A DNA stretch of 64,000 nucleotides from Rhyacophila brunnea (GCA_022495005.1 JAGYXB010000440.1:2170001-2234000); one strand, 5' to 3'; shown: positions 20,170-32,369, counted from the first letter of the stretch. Notes: a model not told the origin generated them from the letters alone. Translations and numbers: made by a program.

Positions 20170-22629
20170 GCTAACAATTTGCAGTGTCCTCCAGATTTTT
20201 TGTCTTTCAACAACCCCGTTTCTAATATCTCTTAATTTCAATATGCGCAGTGGCGCATTTAGTGACGTAGAGGCCCGACTGATTTCAAAGAATCCGCAAT
20301 ATTTAAAAAATAACAATCGAATTTTAATTGTCCAAATAAATCCATGCGTTTGAACTATTTATTTTTTTCTTTCGTATAATTTATAGAAATATGATTTAAT
20401 TACATTTTAATTAAATTTATTCCTGTAACCATTCTACTTCAGAAAAAAATCACATCCACGGAATCTACTATCAATGAGTAGGTATTATATAATATATATA
20501 CTTAATATTCGCAATGTCTGTCTAATCCTGTGGGACGTCACTAATTTTAACATCGCTTGTTCTGTGAAATCTAAATCGATATTATATAAAAAAAAAACAC
20601 AAATTATTCACGAGGAATGCAAATATTTTTTAGATTTGGTATAATTGAACAATTATACGACTGGTTTAGAGGAACCCTTGTTAATTTTATGACGAATCGG
20701 TTGCGTCAATGAAACCGTCGCTGAATGTCAAAAAGCTGAACAATACTGCACATATCTTACGACATTTCCAAATGGCAACTCAGAGAAACTAAATAAGTCA
20801 ATTGACTGTTCAGAACATAGATTATGCTATCACCGTATTATACTGTCTGGTGAAATAAAATGGTTGAAATTGAGTAAATTTTACTAAATATAATAATAAT
20901 TGCACATGAGTAGCAACGGCTACATGTTGGAGGTAGGCAAACGATAGGTATCCAAAAATATTAGTCCAAGTGTTGCCAACTATCGTTGACAAAAATATGC
21001 CAGACGGGGTATGAAAACAAGATATTTGGCAGGAAAAAACGCTAGATTTCGTAAAAATTAAATTGCAAGTAAATTTACTTATTATACCAAGAACGAAGTT
21101 AATATCTTTACTTTCGCGTGTCGAAAAAAGTGCAAAAATTGAAAAATGTCGATACGTGTAAAAACCACACATTTTAAGAGAAATATATTTTAAAATTGAC
21201 AACAAATACCTATATTGTGTCAACGGTGATCAAGTTTCGTTTCATATTTGAAAACCAGAGCTTCTTTCTTGTAGGACAGACATAGATAATTAAAGAACAT
21301 AATTACCTTTTAGATGAATAATTATTGTTAAATTATCATTTTATATACACTCACGAATAAGATACAAAAACATTAAATAATGCATTAAATTGTCTCTCAC
21401 TAAAATATGTACGTTCATGCATTCAATCTAAATGGGACTAGAGTAGGTACATAATATTACAAATGACGTATAAATAAAATTGAAGCGTTCGTTCACAGTA
21501 TTATAGAAATAAGTGTAATATTCCTATTTCGAAAATTAGTTGTCATTTGTTATCTACTTGGTTATTAACCTCGATAGGTAATTCAAAGAAATTGTCGACA
21601 GGTACATTTTAAGATATCGTACGTTTTAAGTACACAATACTATCAGGTACAATATAAACATAACCAACACAAGTATTTCTCAGTATCAGTATAAGTAAAT
21701 ATGCACTGAACTTACAAAGTCGCGAGAAAAACAAGATAACAAATCCATTAACTTGTGCGCTATAACTTTATTTGAACTAGAATATTAATAATTTACTCAG
21801 CAAGTGTAATGAAAACGCTACCCCGTTCAGTTTTGACTATGATCTATCGAGTTCCGGTGTGGGGCCACGTGGCAGTTCCAACTTCCTGCTTTTAGAAGCA
21901 CGTGGCGGCGCTGCTAGACGTCTGACGTCACCACTCTTCCGGTCACGTGGCAGAATATCTCTTATAGCACCATTAGGGATATCCCATGCTTTTTAAATAT
22001 AAAGTATCATTAAGGGTTGGAGAGATTATATTAATGAATCTAGGTACTAAGTAAAATCAATACTTGTAGTAAAGAGGTGAGATGTACGAGCCGCCGCAAA
22101 ACGAGGTCGGTATGATTTGTCGTAAAACTCTATTTGGAGTCAAAGCGCGACCATGGCGCGACCCAACCTGAGGTGCGTGTCACGGACTTGTCGCCTACTA
22201 ACTGTCACGGGCTGCCACTAGGGATTGGAATACCGAATGAAAATGTCAATACCGGTTTTTCGGTATTTCTTATTGAATACCGGTATTAATACCAGTATTT
22301 CTTAAAAATTAAAGAAAACAGAAGTAGGTGTTTATCAATAAATATTGCTATTAGAATCTTTTTAAAATATCATTTTATAGCAAAAACCTACATACTACCT
22401 ACATTTATTATGTTGACATTTAAAAATATGTATTCATCATAATTGTACAACTAGTGATTTTTTACAAATAATTTGAATATATTGATAATTTTAACTAAAG
22501 CTCTCAAAAGTTCATCAAGTGCAAACAAGTCCCGGCTGCAGGAAAAGCTTCAAATTCAACGCTTGCACAGATCAATAATTATAGAATAATTGAACGTTTA
22601 TCTGATTATGTTTTGGTATGGAAAGGACT
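20170..22629. other. Mostly unrecognised; CACGTGGC cluster inside
   Basis: The longest ORF is 133 aa (20822-21223, minus), with no domain I recognise and no initiation context to support it. GC rises at 21820-21960 and 22090-22210. GCCACTAGGGATTGGAATACCG at about 22215 followed by repeats of ATACCGGTATT resembles a solitary transposon terminus. Confidence 0.3.
21866..21951 (+). promoter_or_regulatory. Cluster of three CACGTGGC E-boxes plus a CRE palindrome
   Basis: CACGTGGC occurs at 21866-21873, 21899-21906 and 21944-21951, and TGACGTCA at 21933-21940, all within 86 bp. CACGTG is the canonical bHLH E-box and TGACGTCA the CREB/ATF site. Such density is unexpected in AT-rich DNA. No transcript start is visible, so enhancer or promoter function is inference. 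Confidence 0.35.
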
Positions 22630-22929
22630 TAATGAATTAAAAAAAACTAACCAACACCATCTGTAATATCAGTTTAATTCAACGAAAACAGATAAGGATA
22701 ATTGAAAAACAGTACACCATTTTTGTGCGGATCGCCCATAACATACCTAAACTTGTATGGTTTGGCTTAGGCAGGATTTAATTGAATTTTAAAACTAATC
22801 AGTACCATCTGCAAATTGTATTCGTAGTGTCAATGAAAACAATAAATATATTATGTATAGGTAACTGACAAAGTTTAGTGTGCACTATTTATGTCAATAT
22901 TAACAGCCTACCTCCACTCCTCGCCACTG
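22630..22929 (-). mobile_element. M4 MITE fragment (one terminus)
   Basis: The right end reads CCTCCACTCCTCGCCACTG, matching the right terminus of 54714-55768. Internal matches include CAATGAAAAC, ACTGACAAAGTTTAGTG and TGCACTATTTATGTC. The other terminus was not found, so the left boundary is approximate. Confidence 0.65.
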
Positions 22930-23712
22930 CTATAAGTGCCTCGTGGTCTGTATTATAATCAGAAAATATTTTTCAATCTCAGCTGTTTGTAAAAAAAATA
23001 ACAAATATGGACGTTCTTTATTGAAAGCATGATAAATAGTTTTAATATTTATGGGGTAGATTCGATTAGATTTGTTCAGTTTATATAATAATGTGTTATG
23101 ACTTTGTTCACGTTTGGGGTAAAAAAATCACACGGTCTTTCTCATCCGGTCACGCGTTTGTCTAATGGCCTGGTGAAAATAATTTACTCGAACGCGTGTG
23201 AATACAAAATAATCATGTCCATTCAGAAAATAATGTGGTTAAGTACATATTTCAGTAATTTATTTCCTAGTGGAATTATCATATTATCATTGTGTGAAAG
23301 CAATTACATATAATATTAAAATCGGAGGTTGAGTCACACACTAATCGATGGAGCTTTGTTAGTGATAGTTTTTAGTATTTACCTAATGACTAAACTGTTG
23401 GTAACTTACAATAGAAACAGATATTCTCAATATTGGATGTGCTGTGTATAGGTAAATAGTAAGAAATGATGACAATTAGTGTTGTATTTCGCATAGGTTT
23501 GTATAATAATATATGCAATTGTATCCGATTGCTCACAGGCAGAAGTCCGGGCACTCGATGGAGAACTATCAAGTGCCACATTATATCGGGACGCAGTACT
23601 GGACAACGAAGTCAAATCCGGGACGTTAGAGGAACGAGCTGTCTCTACGTAGGTGAGGTTTTAAGTCGAGCCAATTGGCCCCTTGCAAACTAAAATGTTA
23701 AAGGCACTTCAG
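22930..23712. other. No gene recognised
   Basis: Short ORFs at 23390-23693 overlap on both strands without motifs. Confidence 0.3.
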
Positions 23713-24049
23713 CTGAGGCATGGTCTAAAAAGATCGTGACTAGGCGATGCGCGGATTGTGCATATGACGCGAACCGAACGAAATATAATTTGTCACAAAA
23801 ATTCAACATGCGTCCTTTTAATGTTATATTTATTATTATATTCGTAATAATAATAGTATATTCATTGACATGTTTTTTGTTTCGAGTACATGCGGCATTT
23901 TAGTCATCTTTACACGATTTAAGAATATATTCCTCCGACGCCATCACAAAAAAAATTGACGTGCTCACACCTCGACTGTCAGTCTTCGATTGGCGAAGAC
24001 TGCGAAATTTCGTTCCACCTACTGTTGAAAATTATTTGCCGTTTCACTT
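23713..24049 (+). repeat. Diverged repeat, inverted partner at 52028-52358
   Basis: Shared blocks include TGAGGCATGGTC, CTAGGCGATGCGCGGATT, AAATATAATTTGTC, ACATGCGTCC, CATTGACATGTTTT, GCGAAATTTCGT-like and AATTATTTGCCGTTTCACT. Probably an old MITE-like element; neither TIR nor TSD is secure. A piece of its terminus (CATGACTAGGCGACGCG) also appears at about 24850. Confidence 0.7.
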
Positions 24050-24121
24050 ATGTATGCTCTTAAACAAAATATTTTAAATGTTGGTATTTAATAATAGTTA
24101 TTTTGTAATGCTATTATACAA

Positions 24122-24362
24122 CATCATCATCAGCCTGAATCTATCCACTGCTAGATGAAGGCCTCTCCGACATGATTCCACTTCTCTCGGTCCCATGAGT
24201 TGCGTTCCCACGTATTTCCGCATAATTATTTCATCTATCCGGCGGCATCTAGGTCTACCTTGCAGACATTTTGTACCTCTTGGGTACCACTGTATGACTA
24301 GATTTGTCCAACGATTGTCCCTTATTAGAGCTTTGTATCTAGCCCATTCGATTTGAGGTTTA
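24122..24362 (-). pseudogene. RTE-like LINE 3' end
   Basis: The minus strand encodes the C-terminal tail of an RTE-type LINE: EWARYKALIRDNRWTNLV, then QWYPRGTK and GRPR, and, after a frame change, WERNSWDREKW and GEAF before a stop, with QWIDSG just downstream. It ends at CTGATGATGATG, the trinucleotide-repeat 3' terminus usual for insect RTE elements. Only the last ~240 bp survive. Confidence 0.8.
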
Positions 24363-25717
24363 CAACATAGTAAATTAAAAATAAATAAATGTAAAAAAAT
24401 TCATATTATGTAATCCAATCTATTGAAAAAAAATGATAGGATGGGTGTGTTAAAGCTATCTTTGCTATATGAAAGTGGGAAACACATAACTAAATGATAT
24501 TAATTTATTAATTCTCTTGTTTGCAAAGTATTTTACTCAATTTTATATTAAAATGAATTTCTGGCTTTTCCATGAAACACATGTTCCAGAGATAATTCAA
24601 AAATAGAACTTTACGGCAGAAACAAAATTTTCAAAAATAATATTAACATGTTCTACCGCACATAAAGACCGTCATGTTGGTGCAACTGGAAACGCCCGAG
24701 CCAATAATATAATCTCCCGCCTAAAAATATACGATTTGGTCCTCCGATTTTCAAATAATGACATGTGTTAGCCAAGTGAAGTGCGCCGCAGATGGCCGAT
24801 ATCTGTCATAAAGTTCAGAATTATTCCTGTTCGCGGCAAATCCGCGGCGCATGACTAGGCGACGCGTCAATTATTATTAAATTTTAGTGCGTGTTGCCAG
24901 CATGTAAAATTAGCGAATATTGCACATTTTTGACAGCTGCAGTGTCATTTATCTGAATATTATTATTGTGTAAAGATGCGACTTGGCCAGAGACTGGCAG
25001 ACTTGAAAACTGTAAAGGATTGTCCAGAGAAAAATAAAATGCGTGAAATGAAAAATTCAATCGGGTTTAATGTTGTTGAATTATCCCATATCGATTTATT
25101 AGTGCACGGATTCAACTGGAAAGATTCGAATCGATTAAAATCGAAAGCAAAATGGACATACATATTTAATAACTGTTAACATGTATTTTAACAATACAAT
25201 ATCTTTTCAAATACGTACTCTGATTAGGTTGGTTTTTATTACTGACATAGATGAAGAAGTCTTTTCACACTATTAAGAAGTCGAAAAAATTATCAATAAT
25301 CTGATAGCTTTATAACTCAGAGATGGATATTATTTATCGAGGGATATTCAAAATTGAGACAATGATTGCATTTTATGTCTGGACACCAGAGTGATATCAG
25401 AAGATAGCTCGATCAAGTTTTCTTTCTCACGAGGATCAAGTGCGCATGATTTAATATCTTCCAAAAAGCAAAAGGGATTATTAATCCAGAGGTTAGAGGT
25501 CCGACTTTACGTAGGTTTTTAGTAAAAGTTTTCAGCTGACGCTTTTAAATGTTGGCTTAATATAATGTTGAATATGAGTTTCTGGTTAATATCAGCAGCA
25601 TTCAAAAATGTTCCAAGCATTTCATCTAGTGCGAATTCCCCGAATCGTGTAGCGATATAGTCGTTTGATAGCATGGAGAAAGCTTTCGCGGACCGGTAAT
25701 AAATTCTTGCGGACCGG
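24363..25717. other. No gene recognised; 67-aa ORF of unknown status
   Basis: A 67-codon ORF at 24976-25179 (plus) is lysine-rich with no motif I recognise, and the opposite strand is also open (24963-25163). Sequence up to 25725 (GGACCGGTAATAAATTCTTG, GGACCGGGCGG) belongs to the element hosting the M1 insertion. Confidence 0.3.
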
Positions 25718-25725
25718 GCGGCGTC

Positions 25726-26343
25726 CAGTGACGTCCCGAGACAATATGCCGCCCCTAGGCAGCGAAAAAAGGCCGCCCCATTTTTATACAGTATTTTTCA
25801 TCATCCTTTCATGACTAAAATTTCTAAGAGATGTGTTGTATAGATACATTGCCGACAAAATATTATATAATACATAATATGTACTAAATTTAAATGCTAT
25901 CTCTGCTTCAATAGAAATATTAGTCCACGGTTTCAGATACATTTAAAAATACACCTGGCAACTTCCAAAATTCGCGAGTGACTGGCAAAAATATTTGGAT
26001 GTATTTTAAATTAGGTAAGTATGTAAGTACCTAACTATAATTTAAAAATGTGCACGTGTCATTGCTGGTCATCAAGAACGTGATATCCAACGACAACGGA
26101 AGTAAACTAGACATCGCGAACCCAACAAAAAATACACTCCTGTTAAACCTTGTAGGTATGTTAATTAATACATTTTGTTTTCAATCAGTGAGATGACTTT
26201 TCAATGGAAAGATATATCTGTTATTACTAAGTTTAGGTAGCTATTTATATATGTGCCTAATGATTCTCCTCGATTTGCCGCCCTTCGAGTAACTGCCGCC
26301 CCCAAGCGACGCTCAATCTGCCTACCCCCACGGGACGTCACTG
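25726..26343 (-). mobile_element. M1 hAT-like MITE, full length, inserted in another hAT-like element
   Basis: The 618-bp element begins CAGTGACGTCCCG and ends CGGGACGTCACTG, a 13-bp perfect TIR. The flanks GCGGCGTC (25718-25725) and CCGGCGCC (26344-26351) match at 6/8. Immediately right, the sequence reads GATCCGCGGACCACCGGTTG then AAGAACACTG, the reverse of a typical hAT terminus beginning CAGTGTTCTTCAACCGG. M1 therefore seems to have landed next to or inside another hAT-type end. Confidence 0.85.
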
Positions 26344-26639
26344 CCGGCGCCGATCCGCGGACCACCGGTTGAAGAACACTGCACAAAAGGATGCCAACGC
26401 TAGTCGCCTTCCCTGAAGATTAACTAAAACCACCAGGTTTTCCAAATTATCGGGTGTATGAGGAGAAATGCCCGAAAAATGTATAGTCGACACTTCGACA
26501 GACGTTCTTTTATTTTGAATCTCAGTAAGACTGCTTGGTTCATTCTGTGTTTTATTCGACAAATTCGAAGGTTTTTACGCTGGCACCAGATTTAAAATAT
26601 GTCAAATATTGTTTTGCTGTATCTTAGCCTTCAACCCCG

Positions 26640-26996
26640 CAACTCAACACCTTACAAAAAGAATATGATAAACACACATCTTATTTACTGAGGTTCCTGT
26701 ATCTCGTATCTATCCATATCGTTGAAGATAATCTGTTGTGCCATACATGTTACCCACACAAACACGCCGATAAGTTAACCCACAATCGATGAATGTATGT
26801 TGAATGTGGTTATGATTGGCAGATTCGATAACTAAAACGCCTCGTTTATGATAATGTAAAAGACATAGTCTTTTACAAATACCTATTGCTTGTAACTTGT
26901 AACGTATTTTCTCACATTGCGAATTTGATCTAACTAGCAGGATTCGAACTCTTGACCTACCGAACAAGACCGCAGTGCTTTAATTTCTGACCAACG
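26640..26996 (-). mobile_element. Probable tRNA-derived SINE
   Basis: The minus strand from 26996 starts GTTGGTCAGAAATTAAAGC (A-box-like), followed by a possible anticodon arm and a clear B box AGTTCGAATCC at about 26941-26951. The downstream body (towards 26640) has no similarity to the other SINEs here. The 3' end and TSD were not found, so the lower boundary is approximate. Confidence 0.5.
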
Positions 26997-27164
26997 TTAT
27001 ATTTATTAGTTATTAGGTAGTTATATTAAATCTATGGTATCTATCTACATAATTTGACATAATGACCATAATAATGTACATAGTTTGAAAGTTTGAATAG
27101 GCATATAGGTATTAATTTGGGTTCATATTTTTCCGACATATGTGGTGTAATTGAGAATTCTGCT

Positions 27165-27850
27165 ATTTTTAGGTTTCTATATTTGGTGTTAATATGCGTG
27201 TCTTCGATTACTATCTAAGATTCTAAGACAACGGTAGCATCAGTTGTTTTTTCTTCCATGATGCAGAACTATCCTGCCGTTGGTGACACTAATTAGGAGT
27301 GAAATAACTGTGTTCAATCAAATTGCCTCGAAGTCAGAGAACTCAGAAATAATATGAACTGAAATGCCTAACGGGTAAAGAGAACCAAACAACCGATCTC
27401 GAGTAAGGATTAATACGGGATAAATTTGAACACGTGTCAAGAATACGTCATACGTCGAATATTGACAACTGCTCTCGGTTTATGCATTGACGCTCATTTA
27501 ATATTGCTGTATTACACACACTATTGCATGTCTATAATGCGTGGTTCATTTTCATTTTAGGACACTCACACATTCAAAACCCTGCGTCAAAATTTACTGT
27601 ATTGGTATATGGCCTATCGGAATTCTATTTATTATCTGTTCTGTGATATAAGTATTCCAATTCCAGTTGCGTCAGGATAAATTTAGGTGGGTATTATTTT
27701 ATAAATTCTTAAAATGAGGTAGGTATATTTAGCTCATTTTACCAGACAGCTTCTATAGGCATATATAGGGTATATAATATTTTTCAATTTTATGTTTTTA
27801 TATGTGTTAAATCATGTCTACTAGCTACTGCTACAAGCTAGACAATGATT
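27165..27850 (+). mobile_element. Jockey/CR1-group LINE 3' relic (copy J3), interrupted
   Basis: A strongly diverged 3' end. The left part (to 27333) has TGCAGAACTATCCTGCCG and TGTTCAATCAAATTGCCTCG; the right part (from about 27649) has TTGCGTCAGGATAAATTTAG and TTTTATAAATTCTTAAAATG. An unrelated repeat (27334-27648) separates them. Confidence 0.7.
27334..27648 (+). repeat. Interspersed repeat R-A, nested in LINE relic
   Basis: This matches 62081-62563 (same orientation) and 45482-45782 (reverse). Shared blocks: AACTCAGAAATAAT, TGCCTAACGGGTAA, ACAACTGCTCTCGGTTTATG, GACGCTCATTTAATATTG, GTATTACACACACTATT, ACACTCACACATTCAAAACC and GGAATTCTATTTAT. Its absence from other copies of the LINE shows it is mobile. 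Class unknown. Confidence 0.8.
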
Positions 27851-28962
27851 CTTCTCGTGCATAAAGTAATTTACTATCGATCTTCACAAAATAACTAATA
27901 AATCATCCCAAATCCCATTTCGTTGGTAACGAAATCATTGTCGTAAACTCGGAAGAATTACAAACGAAAGCTTTTGCAACCCTCGGTGAAGCCAAAAAGC
28001 TCCCTGCATGTTAGACCGTCGCTAATGAAAATTCACTACGATAACGATTCGTTAACTTTAAAAGGTTTCCGCAGTGATTGCGCCGGGGCTGTTGGGAGGG
28101 CGTCCTTATGACAGAGCGTCGCGAGCGTCGGCGCATCCCTTCGAACGAAACCACTGGAGGGAAAACATTATGGGCGCCGTGTAACTGTATAGGGCGGTGT
28201 TATGTTGCCTTTTATGGGGATAATGTTGCAACGTACCTATTTTCAGGCTATTGATTTTCTTACATATACTCGAGTCGAGACTAGTGTGAAAAATAAAAGC
28301 ATAGACTTGAACATTATTATTAAACTAGGTAGTTACTATACTAGATTTTTTTTAAATAGTCGAACTTGGTTATGGAGAAAGAGAGAGAGAGATTAGGAAG
28401 ATGGGACCGACTGAATTTGCTCGTTATAAGCATTACTCGTGGTATCAGAGAATAGGTATTTTTAAATGAGCGGTCACATAACACAAAAAGTCGCAATTCA
28501 AACAAAAATACACAATTAGAAATTTTCCCCGAATAGAAAAAAAAGTTATTTGACATGATTTTTCTTTAAATCTTGTAAATTCTGATAAAAAGTCATATTT
28601 GTTTCACTGTTATATTCATACTGTCTCGTACACATCAAGAATGTTCTTAAGCCACGAAATGCAACGTCGTCGCTGTACACTATTTTGCAATAACAAATCG
28701 TTTACCTCATCCGAATAGACACGATTTTCCACTTGCTATCGAAGAGTCATGAACAAAAAGAAAACATAAATGTAGTTTAGCATCGTCGTCTCGGCGTCGG
28801 GACAATGGGGCGATTGCCATCTTGACGTTGGCTGACTAGAGGAAACTAATATAAAAAAATAATGCTGGAGAAACACACTTAAAACATATTACATAGGTAC
28901 GTGTATTTGTATCTTAAGCCCACCTTCGATATTCGAAACCATGACTAGCCGATCAGGAGATG
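27851..28962. other. No gene recognised; GC-rich patch at 28075-28200
   Basis: The patch at 28075-28200 is CpG-rich (GCGTCGCGAGCGTCGGCGC), which could mark a regulatory element, but no ORF or known motif supports that. Confidence 0.25.
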
Positions 28963-28970
28963 CGTACAAT

Positions 28971-29354
28971 CGTGTCCGGAAACTTGTACGCATGCAGTTT
29001 GCCGTATCACCACTTCACCGTGAAATGTTGTCTTGGAAATATATGGCCGTAAATTAAAGACCGTCTAAACTCTTCGGGTCGTATAGTACCTACTAACATA
29101 AAATTTATGTCAAAATAAAACACGGTTCTTACACTTTATAGGAAGCCAGCAGCAAACAAATTTTGAAAATAGCCGATATACTGGATTATTTGTTAGGTTA
29201 GGTGATAGGTTTTCATTCTTGAATTCATGAATTTTGCCAAAATCAGCTATGATGAGATGACCGTATAGTACCTATACGGTCATCTCTTCCCGACAAGAAA
29301 GCTCAAGGCGAACTGTGCCACGGTGAAATCTTTTACGTATTTTACATGTAACCG
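28971..29354 (+). mobile_element. M5 element with TTAGG core
   Basis: This begins CGTGTCCGGAAACTTGTACG and ends TTTACATGTAACCG. The flanks CGTACAAT (28963-28970) and AGTACAAT (29355-29362) match at 7/8. A (TTAGG)2-like core is at about 29191-29206. It shares CGGTTCTTACACTTTATAGG, GCCGATATACTGGATTATTT and GTTTTCATTCTTG with other copies. Confidence 0.85.
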
Positions 29355-29362
29355 AGTACAAT

Positions 29363-29766
29363 AATTATCGCTGATAGGCGTACAGAATTTAATCTTAACT
29401 TTGCTTAGCCAAGCAAAGCATATATGTATAATAAATAATATATAGTGTGTGTGTGCGTATGTATATTTTATATGTGTAGAAGCAATAACGTCTATGGCAA
29501 ACAGTAATTTCATCCCTCGCGATATTCATCACCCCAGGGAATGTATTCATTACTGTATTGAAGCCAAAGTAAATAGTATCGAAGGAAGAGAAGGTCTAAT
29601 AAAGAAAAATGAAACTTCGTTAGTCCTAGATCGATTTTCGATTAAGTACCTAACTTAACATTCACATTGATATTTGCCGAGAATTTTTGAAGAATTTTCT
29701 AACGAGAAAATTCGCTTCAATTTTCATTAAAATTAGATAACTAAGTAGTAATATAGACCCTCATAG
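29363..29766. other. No gene recognised; (TG)n-like tract
   Basis: A short TG-rich tract is at about 29443-29462. A 69-aa ORF at 29449-29658 has no recognisable domain. Confidence 0.3.
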
Positions 29767-29935
29767 CAGTGGCGAAGGGTGGAGGTAGGCTGTTCATCCG
29801 CCATAAATAGTGCACAATAAACTTTGTCAGTCATACGTATTTGTTTTCATTGAAATGAGAGCACAATTAATTTATTGATAGTTTTGGTTAGTTTTTAAAA
29901 TTCAATTAAATATTATTTCATAAATATTTTTATAT
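29767..29935 (+). mobile_element. M4 MITE left terminus
   Basis: This starts CAGTGGCGAAGGGTGGAGG and continues TAGGCTGTTCATCCG, CATAAATAGTGCAC, AAACTTTGTCAGTCATACGT and TTGTTTTCATTGAA, as in 54714-55768. The right terminus is missing; right boundary approximate. Confidence 0.75.
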
Positions 29936-30394
29936 ATTTATAGATATTTTTCTGTCACGACATTTGAAAGAAAGGATCAAATCATCAGATAATAGAGAAT
30001 GTATGTATGACAACTAAGAGTTACTTACCATTTATTTTTGAATTAATATATAGCACATCTAGACCCTATGGTTTCGAAAAATTGGCAAGGCCAGCGGTGC
30101 GTTTTTACCCCAAAGCACGATTTTCGGCACTGACCATGGAAAGCCTTGAATATATTACATTAATTCTTATGCAAAGAATACCCATTGGAATGGAATTTCA
30201 ATGAGATCGCACAAACTGAAGAAAGTGGCATTGCCTTGATAACTTATAGAGAGCGACACCCTATGGCAATTGGGGACACGAAGGGAATACGTCATCGTCA
30301 TAGATCTACAACGGGGAACTGGGATGAATTTGAAAAGTGACAAAGATATTGCTGCGTTTTGCAACAACACAAACATAGACCCTATAAAACCAAC

Positions 30395-30600
30395 CCGCCC
30401 GCACCACAGTCGGTATTAATCGAGCGTATCACGAGACCCTACTTTTGTTGTAAAGTATCAGCAGTTTTTTACGTCTGGAAATGTCTCAGGAGCAGGTTCC
30501 CAAAACTAAAGTCACCAGCCACTTAAGTGTGCTTTGACTAAGTTTACAGAGACTTTCTAATAAAAATGTACATAGGAGAGAGGAGCACGGTGAACTAACA
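30395..30600 (+). repeat. Diverged repeat, inverted partner at 39335-39540
   Basis: Blocks shared in reverse complement with 39335-39540: GCCCGCACCACA, TATCACG-GA-ACCCTAC-TTTG, GTCTCAG-AGCAG, CCAA-ACTAA-GTC, GTGTGCTTTGACT-AGTTT and GAGAGGAGCACGG-like. Not part of a family I can name. Confidence 0.6.
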
Positions 30601-30814
30601 AAAATAAATAATTCTAATTTAATATACTTACACTTACATATTATGCGTACCTAAATCAATACGGACATACAAAACCTATGGTAAGAGATCCTCGAGGCAA
30701 ATAAATGTTAAAGCAGTAGTGTGAAGTTCTTGAAGCGAATGAATCTGCAATATAAAGTCACGTGCAGCTAATTTAATGAGTGGACCAATGGTTCTTTTTT
30801 GCTTCAATTTCACT

Positions 30815-31270
30815 AATTCGATGAAATTTGAATAATTCACTGACGACATAAAATTGATCGATGAGTATGTATTTTCCTAAACTCATCAAAAATCATTAGA
30901 TTAATCAAACTTTTTATTTTATTTTTAAAAACAATCTATATGTACTTATTTATTTATATGTGATCGAATGCCATAGAAATATATTTTTTAAATTATCCAA
31001 TTATTAATTATTTTACTAATATAGAATGTGACGTGACATAAAGTTCATACAAAAAACAGCACTATTCACGGAAAATAATTAGACAAAATTGTTAAAGATA
31101 GATGTCGCGCTGTGCATCTTTTTTAATACTTTTAACAGAAGTGCTGTAATCTGTATTCATTTATAATACATTCCTACTTTTCTACATATAGGTACGACAG
31201 ATGTCGCTGACAAATTAAATATTTTTTTATTGAATAAAGTGATTATATAGGTACATCAATATGCAATTAA
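30815..31270 (+). repeat. Internal segment of an M4-type element
   Basis: This matches the interior of 33160-33760 in the same orientation: TTCACTGACGACATAAAATTG, CGATGAGT, TTTTTAAAAACAATCTA, CATAGAAAT, ATTATTAATTATTTT and CGTGACATAAAGTTCATAC. Termini are eroded. Confidence 0.6.
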
Positions 31271-32369
31271 AAATTATTTTTCTTAAGGGGGGCTGAAGAG
31301 CTCGACATTCAAATATAATTTAGTATAAAAAGGACCTCGGCGTCGTAAGTACGTTAATTTAAATCGATCTTTTCGCAAAAATCACTAATCATCGGAGATT
31401 TTATTTCAAGAAACATTATTATTATATTGATATTGTCTGCCGCTGAACATTATTATTATTTTATAAACACCTGCAAGATATACGCCGATCAGAAAACAAG
31501 GCTGTCAAAATAATATTATGAATTAATATTTTTAAAATGTTAATTTCATCATAGTTTTTAATCAAACCTGTGCAAGTACGTACTGATAACTTGGGTGGAT
31601 TTTGTAGCAAACATACTATTGATATATATATACGGGTATATTATTATTATAACCCAATTCAAATTGAACATAGGTTGATACTTAAATACTATTATAGTAT
31701 GTTTATGATTTCGTGAAAATAATACGATGGTATAATTAATCCATATCAATTATTTGAAAACATTACATTCGCACTTTGCAAGATAACATCAAAGTGTGTA
31801 GGTATATACTTATCAACTTATCTAAATGACGAATGACATTTATGAGTGAGTACGGCTGAAAGCTTGGAAATGTGTTTTTTTCTATTTCAAAATCTTTTAA
31901 TTGTGTATTATTTTATTACAGATTCAAGGCCAACTTCATATAACTAATAAAAAATAGACAGGAAGGAAGATGTGTACAAATCACGGCAATCAGAAAGGCC
32001 GGCAAATATGGCCGACAATGCGTGATACACAAACATAAAATACACAAAATTACAAACACATTCGAAGTTTGCCGCACACGTAGAGACCACGTGATATTTG
32101 TTTACGCAAAATCGTCGCTTTTCAAAATGGTGAATTTGATTGCCAGATTTTACTGCGATGAATCAGTATGTTCCTTCTTGTCTTTTTTTATTCGTAGGTT
32201 TGTTAACTATGCACACCGAGAAATTTCCATTTATAAAATCGGAAACGATTTTTACAGAAGAGTTTTGGAATATAATGCAACCAAAACTGAAAAAAAATCT
32301 ATCATGGGTGTTGACTTCCTGAATTAGTTAACCCCAGGTCCATGCCACTACGTGAACCACAGTGGATAT
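31271..32369. other. No gene recognised; 101-aa ORF at 32022
   Basis: The ORF at 32022-32327 (plus, 101 aa) overlaps a second-frame ORF and shows no known domain. The rest is AT-rich. Confidence 0.3.

Noticed and set aside
20822..21223. 133-aa minus-strand ORF as a host gene
   Set aside because: No recognisable motif, AT-rich composition like the surroundings, no splice or promoter support.
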